Below, one piece after another: positions 1-11,489 of a stretch of DNA of 64,000 nt. The notes beneath the pieces were generated by a model. The model had not been told where the DNA came from and ran no database searches. It saw only the letters and a program-made list of their open reading frames with translations. The DNA comes from Alisma plantago-aquatica (taxonomy: Eukaryota; Streptophyta; Magnoliopsida; Alismatales; Alismataceae). The stretch covers positions 1,163,411,749-1,163,475,748 of the forward strand of contig OY856409.1 in assembly GCA_963693085.1 (NCBI GenBank), in the 5' to 3' direction. The position numbers were made by a program, and so were the translations under genes. Numbering within the stretch: the stretch's first letter is position 1; each line of letters begins with the position of its first letter.

Positions 1-1860
1 TCTCCACATAATGATAGACAACTGTTAAAGCTATATACATATGTCCCTTGCCTCTCTCACTCACTCATTCTTTTCTCTCTTACTCACTCTCCAAATTTAC
101 TCTTTGAAATGTCAAATTTTCATGTCATCTACAACTTGCCCATTACCAAAAAATGACCTCTACAATTTTTCTAACAAAATATAGCAAGAGAAATATTGTC
201 GATGAAGATAATGAAATGTGTAGCTCATTTGCACACTCAGATCATTGAAGTAAATAGATCAAGCGCTATATTCTTGTTGTTAAAGAGGTATTTTTCTCGG
301 AACAATATTAGTTTTAGTAATTTGTATATCCTATCCATTCCTTTTTTATCCGCTCAGCTCTACTCATATCCAACATTGTTGACACTTTCTTCCTTCTCTC
401 ACACATTCCTTTATAGAATATCATGACTTTGATCAACTAGATAACGATGGGTGGATGGAAAGTATTAAAGAGGTTCTTAAATACACATGTGAAATGGTCC
501 CAATCACCAAAATGTTGTTGACTATGTAGATGTTTATCGAGTTGCCCACATTATAGTGATGTAGATCTTAATTAGACATAGTGTGAGGTTTATAATTGGT
601 GTAGATGTTAACATCATATATGACCTAGAACTTCATCCCATCCCAGTACTAGATGAACCAATAGGTTGGGTTGTACTTATGGGTTCATTTATAACTAGGT
701 GCACACTACAATTGTTATATCCTCATTTTCAATAAAATTGAGGCATAAATTGATAAGTTAGATATTTAATTGTATTATTCATGGAATAATAAAGTCATCT
801 ATGTAGCCTGGGTGCAACCTATGAGGCCCATGAGACCATTTGTGTTAAAAATTTGTCCTTGGGGGATAAGACAAAGGGATAAGAGTTTTATGTGCAAATT
901 GATAATAATGACTTTATTATTTATTGAATGAATGAAATATAAGATAATATGCAAGTTTCCAAGAAGAAAATGTATGTTGTTTTAGATAATTACAAGGGTA
1001 ATTATCTAGCCATAAGTGACAACACAATTTTGAGGCACCAAATAACATATCTAATTTTAACCTATGTATACTTGAAAATAATAATGAAAAGAAAAAAGAT
1101 ATAGAGAATTTGGAGAATAAGAATACTTCATGAGATAATGGTTTTTCATAACATAATGTTGGAAAAGAGCAAGTTTTTAGATATGAAAAGATATCTTGAT
1201 AAAATCCCATAATGTGAATATAAGTGGAAAAGATTAATGAATTCTTATTATCGAGTTAGGCAACATTATAAAGTGCCAGTATGGCTTTTGGTGTATCAAC
1301 CAAGTAATACATATATTTGGGTTAGGAAATGTGTTAATAAAAGATAAAGAGAGAGAGAGAGATAAAAGGTTAATCTAGATTAGACTATCCAATGTACACC
1401 ATGTAGTTAAGTGCATTCCTTAAAGGCTACTTGTTGTCAAATCTAGTCTTAATAAGAATGTGGTATTGTCTTTTTGTTACCATTACATTCATAAGAATAA
1501 AATGCAAGAATTCCACATAAAAGAATATGCTTTCCTAAACAAAGTGCCTTGCCTTTCCCTATCTTTGGTTGAAAACCAATTGCCAAATAAAGAAAATGTC
1601 TTGGAAATACTTTTGAAAAGATAATGAATATTGTCCTTACATGCTTTGTGAGTTTTTGGGAAAGAAGTGGATAGCCTTGGGAGCCACGTTTCCATATGTG
1701 AATACCATATCTTGTGATTATTATATCATTGTTATGAAAATGATTAAACCCCTTTCTATATCTCCATGATGCCCCAAGAAGGAAGGCAACAACCCGATAC
1801 CGTAACTACTTCCTCTTCTTCCCTCTTGCTGCCCATTAGAAACCATTAGGGTTCCTCTGG
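1..1860. other. AT-rich intergenic DNA, no gene recognised
   Basis: Reading frames here are short, have no recognisable domains and look like chance frames in AT-rich DNA. No terminal repeats, tRNA-like fold or recognisable transposon protein was seen. A short GA run lies near 1350. Confidence 0.6.
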
Positions 1861-1928
<68 letters not shown>

Positions 1929-1930
1929 CA
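1861..1930. repeat. (TA)n microsatellite, left cap of element copy A
   Basis: An interrupted TA dinucleotide tract with CA interruptions runs directly into a short GA tract and then into the terminal repeat of element copy A. The open frames across it encode Ile-Tyr runs and are not genes. Confidence 0.9.
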
Positions 1931-1936
1931 GAGAGA

Positions 1937-2315
1937 GAGGCTAGAATACACTCGAGTGTACAAACTACGCCGTACACCTCAAAGGTGTTTACCTATCTAG
2001 ACCTTATCTTTTCAAAATACAATCTACTGATCTTCATGGTTACAATAATAATAGGCCACATACAAAATTTGAGCTCATTTGGATGAGTGTAAGTCACTCG
2101 TCCAAGGACAACAAAATCGACGCACAAAACTAATTTGAAATGTATGATTCTTGCCTCCTTTAGATGCACGACCTATAAGTATCCAAATGAGCTAAAATTT
2201 ATTACATAGTATGTTCTTAAGATATTTAAGAAGATCAAAGGTTTAGAATTTTGAAAAAGTTACTACATCTTTAAAAATGACTGAGTTGTACGGTGCCTCC
2301 GGTATACTAGCCTGA

Positions 2316-2317
<2 letters not shown>
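1937..2317 (+). mobile_element. Micron-like microsatellite-embedded element, copy A
   Basis: About 381 bp, non-coding. The right end is the reverse complement of AGTCAGGCTAG, and the left end is a worn version of it. Just inside each end lies, or can be traced, the 14 bp palindrome TACACTCGAGTGTA, worn at the right end. The interior matches copy C in the same orientation and copy B in reverse, for example the block reading ATTTGGATGAGTGTAAGTCA. Both sides are capped by GA/TC and TA microsatellites. Size and habitat recall the rice Micron family, which sits in (TA)n tracts; whether it is the same family is inference. It has no coding capacity, so it would depend on a transposase elsewhere. Confidence 0.75.

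Positions 2318-2362
<45 letters not shown>
2318..2362. repeat. (TC)n(TA)n microsatellite, right cap of copy A
   Basis: A TC run of about 22 bases is followed by about 22 bases of TA. The same TC-then-TA order follows copies B and C, so the tract appears to travel with, or be targeted by, the element. Confidence 0.9.
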
Positions 2363-3998
2363 CTTAGACAAAGAATTGGGATACCAAGGTTTAGACCAGA
2401 GTAGGATTCCATCACCATTCTTCCTGATCCTTCCTCAAACAACCATCAGTAGGGAGTCATAGGTGTTGGAGGCTGAAGATTTGTCTGAGGCATGAGAGCA
2501 GATTTGAGTAGATACGGTTGTAGGCAGTCTGCAAATAGAGGCGCATAGGCATGTACTACCAAGGGTCTGGGTGACGGCCATGGTAACTTGAGCGCCGATC
2601 AACATGGGTCCTCAGCATAGGGTATAGGCATGAGGTAATATCATAGAGGAGGGAGATAGTGCTTGCACCTTGAAGATAGGGGTGGTCGTTGTACAATGCC
2701 AACCACGAGAAGGTGTGTAGGCATGAAGAGATGGAGGGACAAGGTTACTTCAAAGGTCCCATGACTTCTGGTGATGATTCCTGCACCAACAACAAGCATA
2801 CGAGAACTCTCCGTCATGGGTGGCTAGCTTCTGTGTGAGGTAGGTCGATGTAGATTTTCCAAGATGGAGGGGAGAGATGGGTTCCTTAGAACTGACTAGT
2901 CGATCCCCAAGAAGATAGGTTAAAAAGTCAGGTTGACGAGGCTTGGCTCTAAAGGATGCTATAGTGTCAGGAGGCATCGCGTCTGTGTCGGTGCGAAGAG
3001 GGGACCGTGTTCGTGGACATGAACATGAGAGGAACCCCTAGGCCAGTTCGTCAGCCAAACCATCATTCAACCAGACCAAACCACGGCTCAAGTTTAAGGC
3101 ATGCGGGTCCCATTCACCTAGAATGGATGCTGGTCGGATACTCATTGACCAATCAAGAAATAACATGTCACCCTCTGAGTAAGGTGTAAATCTTTTATAA
3201 AGTGAATCTTCTAAAAATTATAGAAAATAATCGGTAACTCATATGGGCATATATAACATATAAAAATTGATCATAAAAATTAAAAGAATCTAAATAAAAT
3301 ATAATAGAGAATTAGTTATGCTTCCTGTTCAAAACGTAGGATAATATATGTGTTTTTTTACATTAGAATAAAATCTATATTAATAATCTATAGAGATGGA
3401 AAAAACATACATGATTGAAATACATGGACTATAGAAACCTAATGAAAAAAATTGCACTAATACATGACCCAACACAATTATTTTTAGACATGTGTTATGA
3501 ATCGATTATGTAAGACTTGGACCAAACCGAAAGGCGAACCAAAATATGAATCAACTCAAAAAGATCGTAACATGGTTAAGACAAACCATATACTAGTTCG
3601 ATCCAATAATGAGTCACCATTATTTTGGCCCAATTGCATATCAGTAGGACATTGTTTCAATATATACATTCCTTCACAAGGATGTGGTAAATAGTGATCA
3701 GATCATACGATAATATCTCAATCATGCTTATGTTATGGTGCAATTTTCTTGGAGTCAATTATGGTATGCGCCATTGTTTTATCACAATGATTCTTGATCT
3801 ATGCACTCTTTTGGTCCATATCACTGTTAGAACGCTAGTGTATCAAACATGACCCAAATAAATAGAAATAGTTATGATCACATTTTCCCACCAAAATTTA
3901 TTTTGATTTATGTTGATATCCAAATTGAAACCAGGTGGCTCCAAGTTTGAATTTTGTCAATTCCTCTTGTCTCGATACATACCAAATGATGACTGGAA
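2363..3998. other. Intergenic DNA with a GC-richer block at about 2450-3180
   Basis: The block from roughly 2450 to 3180 is clearly richer in GC than its surroundings and has frames of 60-75 residues on both strands, but none contains a motif I recognise. It could be a worn gene or transposon fragment. From 3200 to 3998 the sequence is AT-rich and featureless. Confidence 0.45.
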
Positions 3999-4021
3999 TA
4001 TATATATATATATATATATAA
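3999..4021. repeat. (TA)n microsatellite, left cap of copy B
   Basis: A short pure TA tract directly abuts the AGTCAGG end of element copy B, with no GA tract on this side. Confidence 0.85.
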
Positions 4022-4407
4022 AGTCAGGCTCGAATACACTCGAGTGTATTCAGAGTAGAATACACTCAAGTAGTTTTTCATGATGTAATATTTTTTTTAG
4101 AATCTAATCTGTGGATGTTCTTAATCATCTTGGGAATAACTCATACAAAAATATGAGGACATTTGGACATTTAAAGGTCATGTTATAAAGACCACAAAAA
4201 CTATGCATTTCAAATTAGTTTCGTGCGTCGATTCTGTTGCCCTCAGATGAGTGCCTTACACTCATCCAAATGGGCTCAAAATTTGTATGTAGCCAAATTA
4301 TAGTATGGCAATGAATATCAATAATTTGCATCTTGCAAAAAATAGTCTTGATATGTAAACACACTTGAGTGTATCTGTGCGATCTATACACTCGAGTGTA
4401 TTCTAAC

Positions 4408-4413
<6 letters not shown>
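4022..4413 (-). mobile_element. Micron-like microsatellite-embedded element, copy B
   Basis: 392 bp, opposite in orientation to copies A and C. It begins AGTCAGGCTCGAATACACTC and ends with the inverted form (TTCTAACCTGACT). The TACACTCGAGTGTA palindrome occurs near both ends. The interior contains the reverse complement of the conserved blocks of copy C, including the GATGAGTGTAAG-type motif read as CTTACACTCATC. It is non-coding. TA lies on the left; a long TC tract followed by TA lies on the right. Confidence 0.8.

Positions 4414-4481
<68 letters not shown>
4414..4481. repeat. (TC)n(TA)n microsatellite, right cap of copy B
   Basis: About 35 bases of TC followed by about 32 bases of TA, in the same order as beside copies A and C. 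Confidence 0.9.
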
Positions 4482-4486
<5 letters not shown>

Positions 4487-5759
4487 TTACTACTTCATAA
4501 AAAATCCAATCAACTGTTTGCTTGTGGATGGATGATTTTGTGTTGACCTAGATGCTTGTGTGACCCATACACACTTGAAACTATTATTTAACATTCGTAC
4601 TTAATTTGAACCCAGAACATGTTCTGATAACCTGAGCATGATTGTATTGTAAAACTAGAGATCTTTTCAACAAAACTATGTTCTAACCTTTAATATATCA
4701 TGCATTTCTATCTCTATAGTAATCAATTCTTTCATATTTTTAAACTTTTTATAGCATACTACAATATTACTAAGATATAATAAGCTAGTTGTATCATGTG
4801 ATAATGTCATGGTTGTATATAGGTAATGTTTACTAATACGATTACTTCGGATAAGGTGGTGGTGGAATACCAAAAGTCAACTATAAGTAGCTAGAAATAT
4901 TAGTACTGAAATACCAGATTAACAACCGGTAAACTTTTACATACTTTTCATACTCATATGCGACTACCCAATTGAGATTATTCAGTGGATCAATTTTGTG
5001 TGGTGGTTCATCATGACCGTGGTTAAAATAATAATGTTATCAAAAGAAGCCATATTGATAAAGTAACATCGCTTGCGAGTCAAATCAAAAAAAGGAAAAC
5101 AAAAACAACAAACGACTACATCCCATTAATTGCGCGCAACAAGGTGGCAACAATAGGGCCGTTTATAATGATTTAGGATACTATTAGCGGTGGTACTTTT
5201 ATGGAATTGTGGCAAAGAAAAAGGGCCCTAAATCACTATTTTTAGGGGTGGACATAGATGGGCCCACGATGTTGTACTGTCACCCATGAACCATTCATCA
5301 TCAGTTGTGTTTGTTTTCAAAGTTACAATGTCCCCCCAATCGCTTGTTGTATATCCATTTAGGCGGTACGCCCCAAAGTACCACTACCAGATGATATTCC
5401 CTCAGTCTCAATGCATCTTTCTCCCATCACTCTCCCACTCTCTTTCTTTGTCATTGTCTATCTACCAAGTACTATTGCTATCACCTTTCGATCTCTTGGG
5501 TTCACACGTTCCCGGCCACCACCATCAAAATTTTTCCAGAACGAGGTATATGTCTGTTTCCTTGCCCATGACACTTACCAGCAATTATTGTCACCTATAC
5601 CTGACAATCTGACATCACTCACCTTCCCCTATTCACCACAACTTTTTTTTTTCTTATCCATCTTCTTGTTTCTAAAACGCCACACGCACCCAACTAGTTA
5701 ACCTGACCCCGGCACATTCACATACATCGTCGTATTCACTGACACCAACCCTTCATTAT
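4482..5759. other. Intergenic DNA upstream of the promoter MITE
   Basis: No gene recognised. The last 450 bases are pyrimidine-rich. Frames at 5286-5701 overlap each other, lack any domain and are probably spurious. Confidence 0.5.
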
Positions 5760-6101
5760 GGGCACGTTTGGTTTGTCGGATTTTTAGAAATCCTGTATTT
5801 TGTCCATCCCGCATTATTAAAATGTTGAATTGTCAAAATCCCGCAAAATAAAATTTTATGTTTGGTTTGCTGGATTTTGTAAGTGCGGGATTTATTTTTT
5901 TTCGTGTCCACGACGTTCGCCATGTTGGATTTTGGCGTCCGGGAGAATTTTGATGGAGACCAAAATGCGGGATTCCTATTATGTCTGAAAATCCCGGGAT
6001 TAGCCTCAGTTCTCCAATCCTGCAAACCAAACGTAAAATTTGTTGAACTGGAGTCCAAAATACAATCCAATACAGCAAAATCCAAGTAACCAAACATGCC
6101 C
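5760..6101. mobile_element. 342 bp MITE in the HD-Zip promoter
   Basis: The left end GGGCACGTTTGGTT and the right end, read in reverse as GGGCATGTTTGGTT, form a terminal inverted repeat of about 25 bp with a few mismatches. TAT flanks both sides (5757-5759 and 6102-6104), giving a 3 bp target duplication. A second inverted pair lies inside (around 5860 and 6030, both containing GTTTGGTTTGC). It has no coding capacity. The 3 bp duplication and GGGC-type ends suggest a PIF/Harbinger-like MITE, but the family is inferred. It lies about 445 bp upstream of the HD-Zip start codon. Confidence 0.75.
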
Positions 6102-6351
6102 TATGTAGTTCCCCACTTTCCCTTCCACCCGCATCTGCTGCCTTTGGGGTTAATTGCCACTGCTCCTTGCTCCAACTCCCGGTTTCCCGGATTGTGCATC
6201 CGTGTCTCCACGGCTATTGGTTCTTGTACCAACCATTCTTTTCCATATCGACCACCTCCTCCTCCACTTCCTCCATACTAACTGATCCACCTCTAGATCT
6301 TCGTTCTTCGATCATCATCGATTATCCAATCATCATCTTGCTTACCCATGG

Positions 6352-6359
6352 CTATATAA
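6352..6359 (+). promoter_or_regulatory. Probable TATA box of the HD-Zip gene
   Basis: CTATATAA lies 190 bp upstream of the ATG at 6546, in a region with no other clear gene. Transcription would start near 6385, giving a 5' leader of about 160 bases. No ATG precedes 6546 in that leader; the frame is open upstream only from non-ATG codons. Confidence 0.5.
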
Positions 6360-6545
6360 CCACAACATCTCTTCTAGAACTCAACCGCCAGGCTCTGTTA
6401 GAGAAATAGCGCTAGCTACTAGAAATCATTCGGCAGCCTGACAGAAAGAGTCTCTGAGAATTTGAGAGGGCAAACGAGTAGCAGTCCTGCCAATCACTCG
6501 CCAGGAGTACCTTCCTCTTGCTGCCTTATCCTACGTGTGGTAGAG

Positions 6546-8532
6546 ATGGGTCACGCCAGAGACCCGTCATGCGACACGCTCCTCGTCCTCGGCCTGCCGT
6601 TCTACGGCGACGACAACCCTCCCAGCGCCGGCCGGTTCCGGGGGATTCTTCCCAAGCAGACCTGTCAACTGCAGACGCCAACACCGCCTACAGAGATACC
6701 AAGCAAGCACCTGCGACCTCACCACCTCGAGGCGCCGATCGACCTCTTCGACGAACCATCGCTCACGCTTGGCCTCTCCTACAACGTGGTCAGCCACGAC
6801 GAGGAGGATCGCGGCCATCCGCTCGCTCACCGCCTAGAGTACGGCGCTTTGTGCCCGAGCCCAACCTCAACATCGACGTTCTCCAACTCGTGCCACTCCA
6901 GCGGCGGCGGAGGCGTAAAAAGGCACAGGACCGACGCCGACGGGGCATCAGACAGAAAATCGAAGGCGGAGGCGGAGAACGAGGTCGACAAGGCTGTCGA
7001 GTACGACCTCGATGACGGAACTGCTTCTGCCCGCCGAAAGAAAAAACTCAGGAAGTCAAAGGAACAGATCGCGGTCCTGCAGGAAACATTCGACAGACAG
7101 GCCACCCTCAGTAAGGTATACGTACTATCGAACCCACTTATCCCTCGATCGATTCACTCAGCCCAAACAAGTACTGCATATTTATCCCAAGAATCTAGCT
7201 ACTAATTCCGCAAATCGAGCAATAATCCCTTCACATTCGTGATCTCCGTCGTCTTGGTCCAGCAGCATGCTTAGATGCTAGCTAGTTTTGATAATCCGGG
7301 ATAAATCCGGCCAGAACACACATGGACTTTCTTGATTACGCTTTATATATACATGTCATTAAAATTATGCTTTTTTCGGGGTCTAACCATTCATTATGTT
7401 GGATCATTTTCCTTTACAGCATCAGAAGACAGACTTGGCCATAAAGGCCAGACTCGAGACTCGGCAGGTGGAGGTTTGGTTCCAAAACAGACGTGCAAGG
7501 TAATTTATTGCGGCCAAAAAACTAAAATGGCAGGTTTAGACATTTTAATTACCAAAATTCAGAAATTAATTTCCAAAATGACACGTTTCTGAAACAATAC
7601 GTCCCCAGAGAGGACACATTTCTTCTGGTGGACCAATACGTCTCCTCGGGAGACGTATTGTTTCTTTAAATAAACAACCTCGAGCAGAGCAATGCGTCTC
7701 CAGTCAGGACATATTGTTTTATTTATTTATTTTTAAATTATGATATCATGTATATTATATATACAGATATATGTTAAATTGCTAAATGAACACAATCTAC
7801 ATTAACTTATATATAATTATCTATATTATACAATAATACCTGAAGATAATAAAATAATAACAGAATATTATATTTTATTAATACATAATATTTATAAATG
7901 TAGATACAAATATTTAAAATTAATGGATATAATACTGAAATTATGTAGTAAAGATTAAAATTATACAAATAAAGAATATATATATATATATATATATATT
8001 TGTAAAATTAGAAAAAAATGAAAACTAATATAGCAATAAAAATAAAAATAAACACTAAAATAAAAAATCTAATATAGTGGTATGTAAGACACGATGGTGC
8101 ACATAAAACACACACACACACACATATATATTAAAGACATGATACATAATATCAAAAAAAATATAAACATGTCAACTATATAAAGAAAATATACATGAAA
8201 CGATAAAAATAGATAATCAAAATAAAATATATGATACAAATGATCATAAATGCAACACATAAAAAATCATAATATATTATGGAGCAAATTTTTTTATTGT
8301 GTTTAAAAATAATATATTAACATAAATCATAATAACATAATAATATTTGTAACTTTTTATCCAGTTTAGAGATAAATATAATATGATAAAAATCAAATAT
8401 ATTACTATTTTTATTTAATTTAAAATCATATATATCATATATTTTAATTTGATTGTTCATTTTTATAGTTTTACTATATTTTTACTTTGCATAATTGACA
8501 TGTTTATATTTTTTGATATTATATATCGTGCC

Positions 8533-8599
<67 letters not shown>

Positions 8600-8908
8600 T
8601 GTGTATATCAACGTGTGGTATATGTTGCTATATTAGTTTTCTTTTTCTTTTTTCTAAGTTTACAAATAAATATATACATATAAATATATACATGTATGTA
8701 TGTATTTGTTTTATTTCTATAATTTTAAACGTTACTATATAATTTTAGTATTGTATCCATTAATTTTAAATTCTTATATCTACATTTATAAATATTATGT
8801 ATTAATAAAATATAATATTTTGTTATTATTTTATTATGTTCAGGTATTATTTAAAATATACGGTTAATTATATGTAAGTTAATGTAGATTATTTTCATTT
8901 AACAATTT

Positions 8909-8959
<51 letters not shown>

Positions 8960-9686
8960 TAAAAAAATAAAAAAAAAGCAATACATCTTCATTGGGACGC
9001 AGAGCTCTGTTGGAGGCAATGCGGCTCCACCGGGGACGTATTGCTTATTTAAAATAGTAATATATCTCCCGAAAGGACGTATTATCTCAGAAAACGTGCT
9101 ATTTTGGGAATTAAGTTCTGAATCAATGCCATTTTGGCAATTAAAATGTCCAAACATGTCATTTTAATTTTTTGGACCTGTTTTTATCTTTCTAGTACAT
9201 TCAGTGGATCACACAGTTTTTGGAGACACCAGATATTTTTCTTTTAAACCTACTCTAATTCACACCGGTCGTATAGTTAGTTGCATGTGTTAGGTATCAC
9301 ACAAGCTATCTGTATGGTAGTTAATTGGCTAAGTACTCGGTTCTCTAGTTCACGCTAGTCAGATACTTACTTATAGCTATCCCCCATCTAACCAGTAAAT
9401 AGTTCCCATCGACAGGAACAAGCAGAAGCAAATTGAGCTTGAGTGTGCTGCTCTGAGGGAGCACTGCAAGAAGCTGGACGACGAGAACAGGAGGCTTAAA
9501 AATGAGCTCCGGGAGCTGCACAGTGCCATCACCACCGCCACCCAGCCTGCACACCCGACCATGTACACGCTCACCACCACCACCGTGTGCCCAACGTGCT
9601 ACAAGATCAGCACCACCGCCACCAACGCCATCAACAACGCCGCTAGCTTTGCCGTGCCGCCCAAGTCCGCTCAACAAGTCATGTAG
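6546..9686 (+). CDS. HD-Zip class II homeodomain-leucine zipper transcription factor (3 exons)
   Basis: A nuclear DNA-binding protein of about 310 residues. Exons are 6546-7115, 7420-7499 and 9416-9686; introns are GT-AG, and the AG|G codon joining exons 2 and 3 restores frame. Exon 1 has an acidic, Ser-rich N terminus, an LTLGL motif (EAR-like repressor signal typical of class II), and the start of the homeodomain (RRKKKLRKSKEQ). Exon 2 carries recognition helix 3, VEVWFQNRRA. Exon 3 starts the zipper, with Leu at heptad spacing, and then has VCPTCY, a variant of the CPSCE redox motif that defines class II. Intron 1 falls at the usual class II position. The first ATG in frame (6546) is chosen; the frame is open further upstream but without an ATG. 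Class II members act in shade, auxin and developmental responses and often repress their own promoters; which subgroup this is cannot be told here. It is the only intact host gene I can defend. Confidence 0.9.
7634..7660. repeat. 27 bp palindrome in the foldback arm
   Basis: CAATACGTCTCC, three bases, then its exact reverse complement. Related units with GACGTATT or ACGTCCCC occur beside it at 7595-7720 and in the other arm at 8980-9090, so each arm also contains a cluster of small hairpins. Confidence 0.8.
8538..8594. repeat. (TA)n microsatellite in intron 2
   Basis: A pure TA tract of over 50 bases in the right arm of the foldback; shorter TA tracts are at 7978-7999 and 8910-8955. Ile-Tyr frames across it are artefacts. 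Confidence 0.9.
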
Positions 9687-9801
9687 TTAGAATGAGCATC
9701 GCCGGCGGCCAGCGATGCGGCAGTAACTTGCATATACAGTTTTCCGCGACCGGTAGGTTTTGACCTTGGAAGTTGTACAGGAAGTCTTAAAGTTGGCTGT
9801 T

Positions 9802-9807
9802 AATAAA
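9802..9807 (+). terminator. Polyadenylation signal of the HD-Zip gene
   Basis: AATAAA occurs 116 bases after the stop codon at 9684-9686, a usual 3' UTR distance. It is the first canonical signal downstream of the stop. Confidence 0.5.
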
Positions 9808-9829
9808 AGCTAGTTAAGGATCAGGCTTG

Positions 9830-10799
9830 CCCTGTTTTTTTCACGGGTCCTGGGAAGTTACATATCTAGACAGCTAGCCATTTTACTGTATTGATCCCCC
9901 ACTACTCCTTCTCCCAAGTCCCAACAGTCAGGTAGATAGTAAATTTTAATGTTAAAAAGTGTTGATCAGTCAAATCATGATACATGTAGAATACTTCTTG
10001 TGGACAGAGTTATCTGGTATGGATTTCTGTGTGGGTAAATCTGAACCGTTCAGTTTACTTTGTCCCACGGGGAGTCGAAACAATTTGCTTATTGTGTGTC
10101 AACATTCAGTGAAAAGATTGTTTGAGGAGTGACTATATCCAAAATAAAGTCAAAGCCGTGAATACTGAAGACAAGTCGCATGAAGGTCATCCAAGATGAT
10201 ATGGATATGTGCTGCGTAGACCTATAAATGCATCTATTTGAAGTAAGACTGTTGAGTCAAGTGAAACTAAAAGAAGCAGATGCAGATTTAAATTAACTAA
10301 AAGAAGCAGAGACAGATTTAAATTAACTTAGAATGAATTTTTAGAAAGAGATATTAAATCTTTACATCTTCATCACTATATAACTCAGAAGAGAGTTATT
10401 GAAAAATAAAAATTCATATAGCTGACCTCAACATAGTTGGAACTGGAACTTAGATAATGATGATGTTGTCCGTCAACATTCAGTGGCGTAGCCATTTTTT
10501 CCTTTTCCAATAGTCATATGTGCTTGAACTATTACATCTTTATTTAGAACAAGGTCAAGTGTGGACCCCTCGCTCATAGGATCACAACTAATGGTAGCCC
10601 TCATTACAGAGAAAGATACATTAAAGAAACACAAGGTGACCTTTTAACTTACAAATCCAAATACAGTAAACAAACATAACATAACCATTTATCGTATAGA
10701 CCTCCAAATATAATAAACAAACACAAGCAACAGTTTCATATAAGCAAGTGTATATTACCAATAAGCTAATAAAAAATCATGTTCTAGTTTAGTAATGCT
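9830..10799. other. Intergenic DNA downstream of the HD-Zip gene
   Basis: No gene recognised. It contains one short tandem duplication (10265-10324). Confidence 0.5.
10265..10324. repeat. 30 bp tandem duplication
   Basis: Two adjacent 30 bp units beginning AACTAAAAGAAGCAGA differ by two bases. Confidence 0.85.
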
Positions 10800-11489
10800 C
10801 ATATTTTGAACGCTTATTATGTGTTCCGCATATTAATCTTCCCCTCCCCCAAAAATTGAGCAAATTTCAAGGGATATGTGGAATAAGTGAAACCATTGTA
10901 AGTATTCGTAATTATACCACATGCAATGAGAAATGTGATATATTTACCCATTACATTGCTTCTTTTTCAATCTAGGTTGGATTAGCCCTAACTTGGCATA
11001 AGTCAATCATGTGTGCTAAAAGTGATGGTAACTTATCCATATATACAGTCTCAAGAGGAAAGATAAATATAGTGCAGGAGAAGAGTGGTGATGCAAGGGG
11101 GGAAGAGACAATGAAGATTGTGTTAGGAGAAGAGATGTTGGCCAAGGCAAGTTATAATTGCAAAGCGGGGAGAGAAAAGCACTTCTACAATGACGCTAGT
11201 GGAGATAGAAATCGTTGGGTTTGGAGAGAAAAAAATATTTTGATAGGTTATATAAGTATGTAATTGATATATAAAGGAATGATATGAAATGCAGAGAAGG
11301 ACTATTCTGCAATAGACATAGACCAAGAGGAGAAGGTGCATGACTATCAATAGATGGTTTCAGTGCCGCAGTGGGTTGAGAGAGAACCTTGGTGGTTGCA
11401 ACATACACTGATCCCATATATTCTAGTGTTGGAGGTGATATGGAGGATAAATAAACTAAATCATTCTAGGAGGTGACCATGTTCTGAAC
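10800..11489. repeat. Dispersed intergenic repeat, copy 1 (left part)
   Basis: Diverged similarity to 17760-17990 and 21310-21620. Examples are the TGTGCTAAAAGTGATGGTAACT block near 11010 against the TGATTTTAGTGATGATAGTTT block near 17950, and the GTGGAGATAGAAATCGTTGGG block near 11200 against GGTGATAGAAATAGAAATTC near 21460. Copy 1 is split by the solo LTR and resumes at 16840. The frame at 11009-11263 is not conserved in the other copy and is not called a gene. Confidence 0.55.

Larger units (their letters stand above)
7512..9178. repeat. 1.67 kb foldback element inside intron 2 of the HD-Zip gene
   Basis: The left arm starts GGCCAAAAAACTAAAATGGC and the right arm, read in reverse, starts GGTCCAAAAAATTAAAATGA. 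The arms stay complementary inward: for example left 7840-7930 pairs with right 8750-8840, and left 8115-8185 pairs with right 8480-8550. Only about 150 bases in the centre (near 8260-8420) seem unpaired. TA tracts occur in both arms. There are no open frames beyond microsatellite runs. It occupies most of the 1916 bp intron. Long terminal inverted repeats suggest a foldback or Mutator-like non-autonomous element; I could not find a convincing target duplication. Confidence 0.8.

Noticed and set aside
1721..1963. Ile-Tyr-rich frame on the minus strand
   Set aside because: It is the translation of a (TA)n microsatellite. The same applies to the frames at 8449-8742, 8879-9157, 17941-18387 and 20264-20611.
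6518..7105. Long overlapping frames on both strands across HD-Zip exon 1
   Set aside because: They are shadows of the GC-rich exon. Only the frame with homeodomain and splice continuity is real.
9345..9690. Gly/Val-rich minus frame and Pro/Ser-rich plus frame over HD-Zip exon 3
   Set aside because: Both are alternative readings of the zipper exon and its ACC-repeat tail.
11009..11263. 84-residue frame with an ATG
   Set aside because: It lies in a dispersed repeat and is not preserved in the second copy near 21310-21500; no domain.
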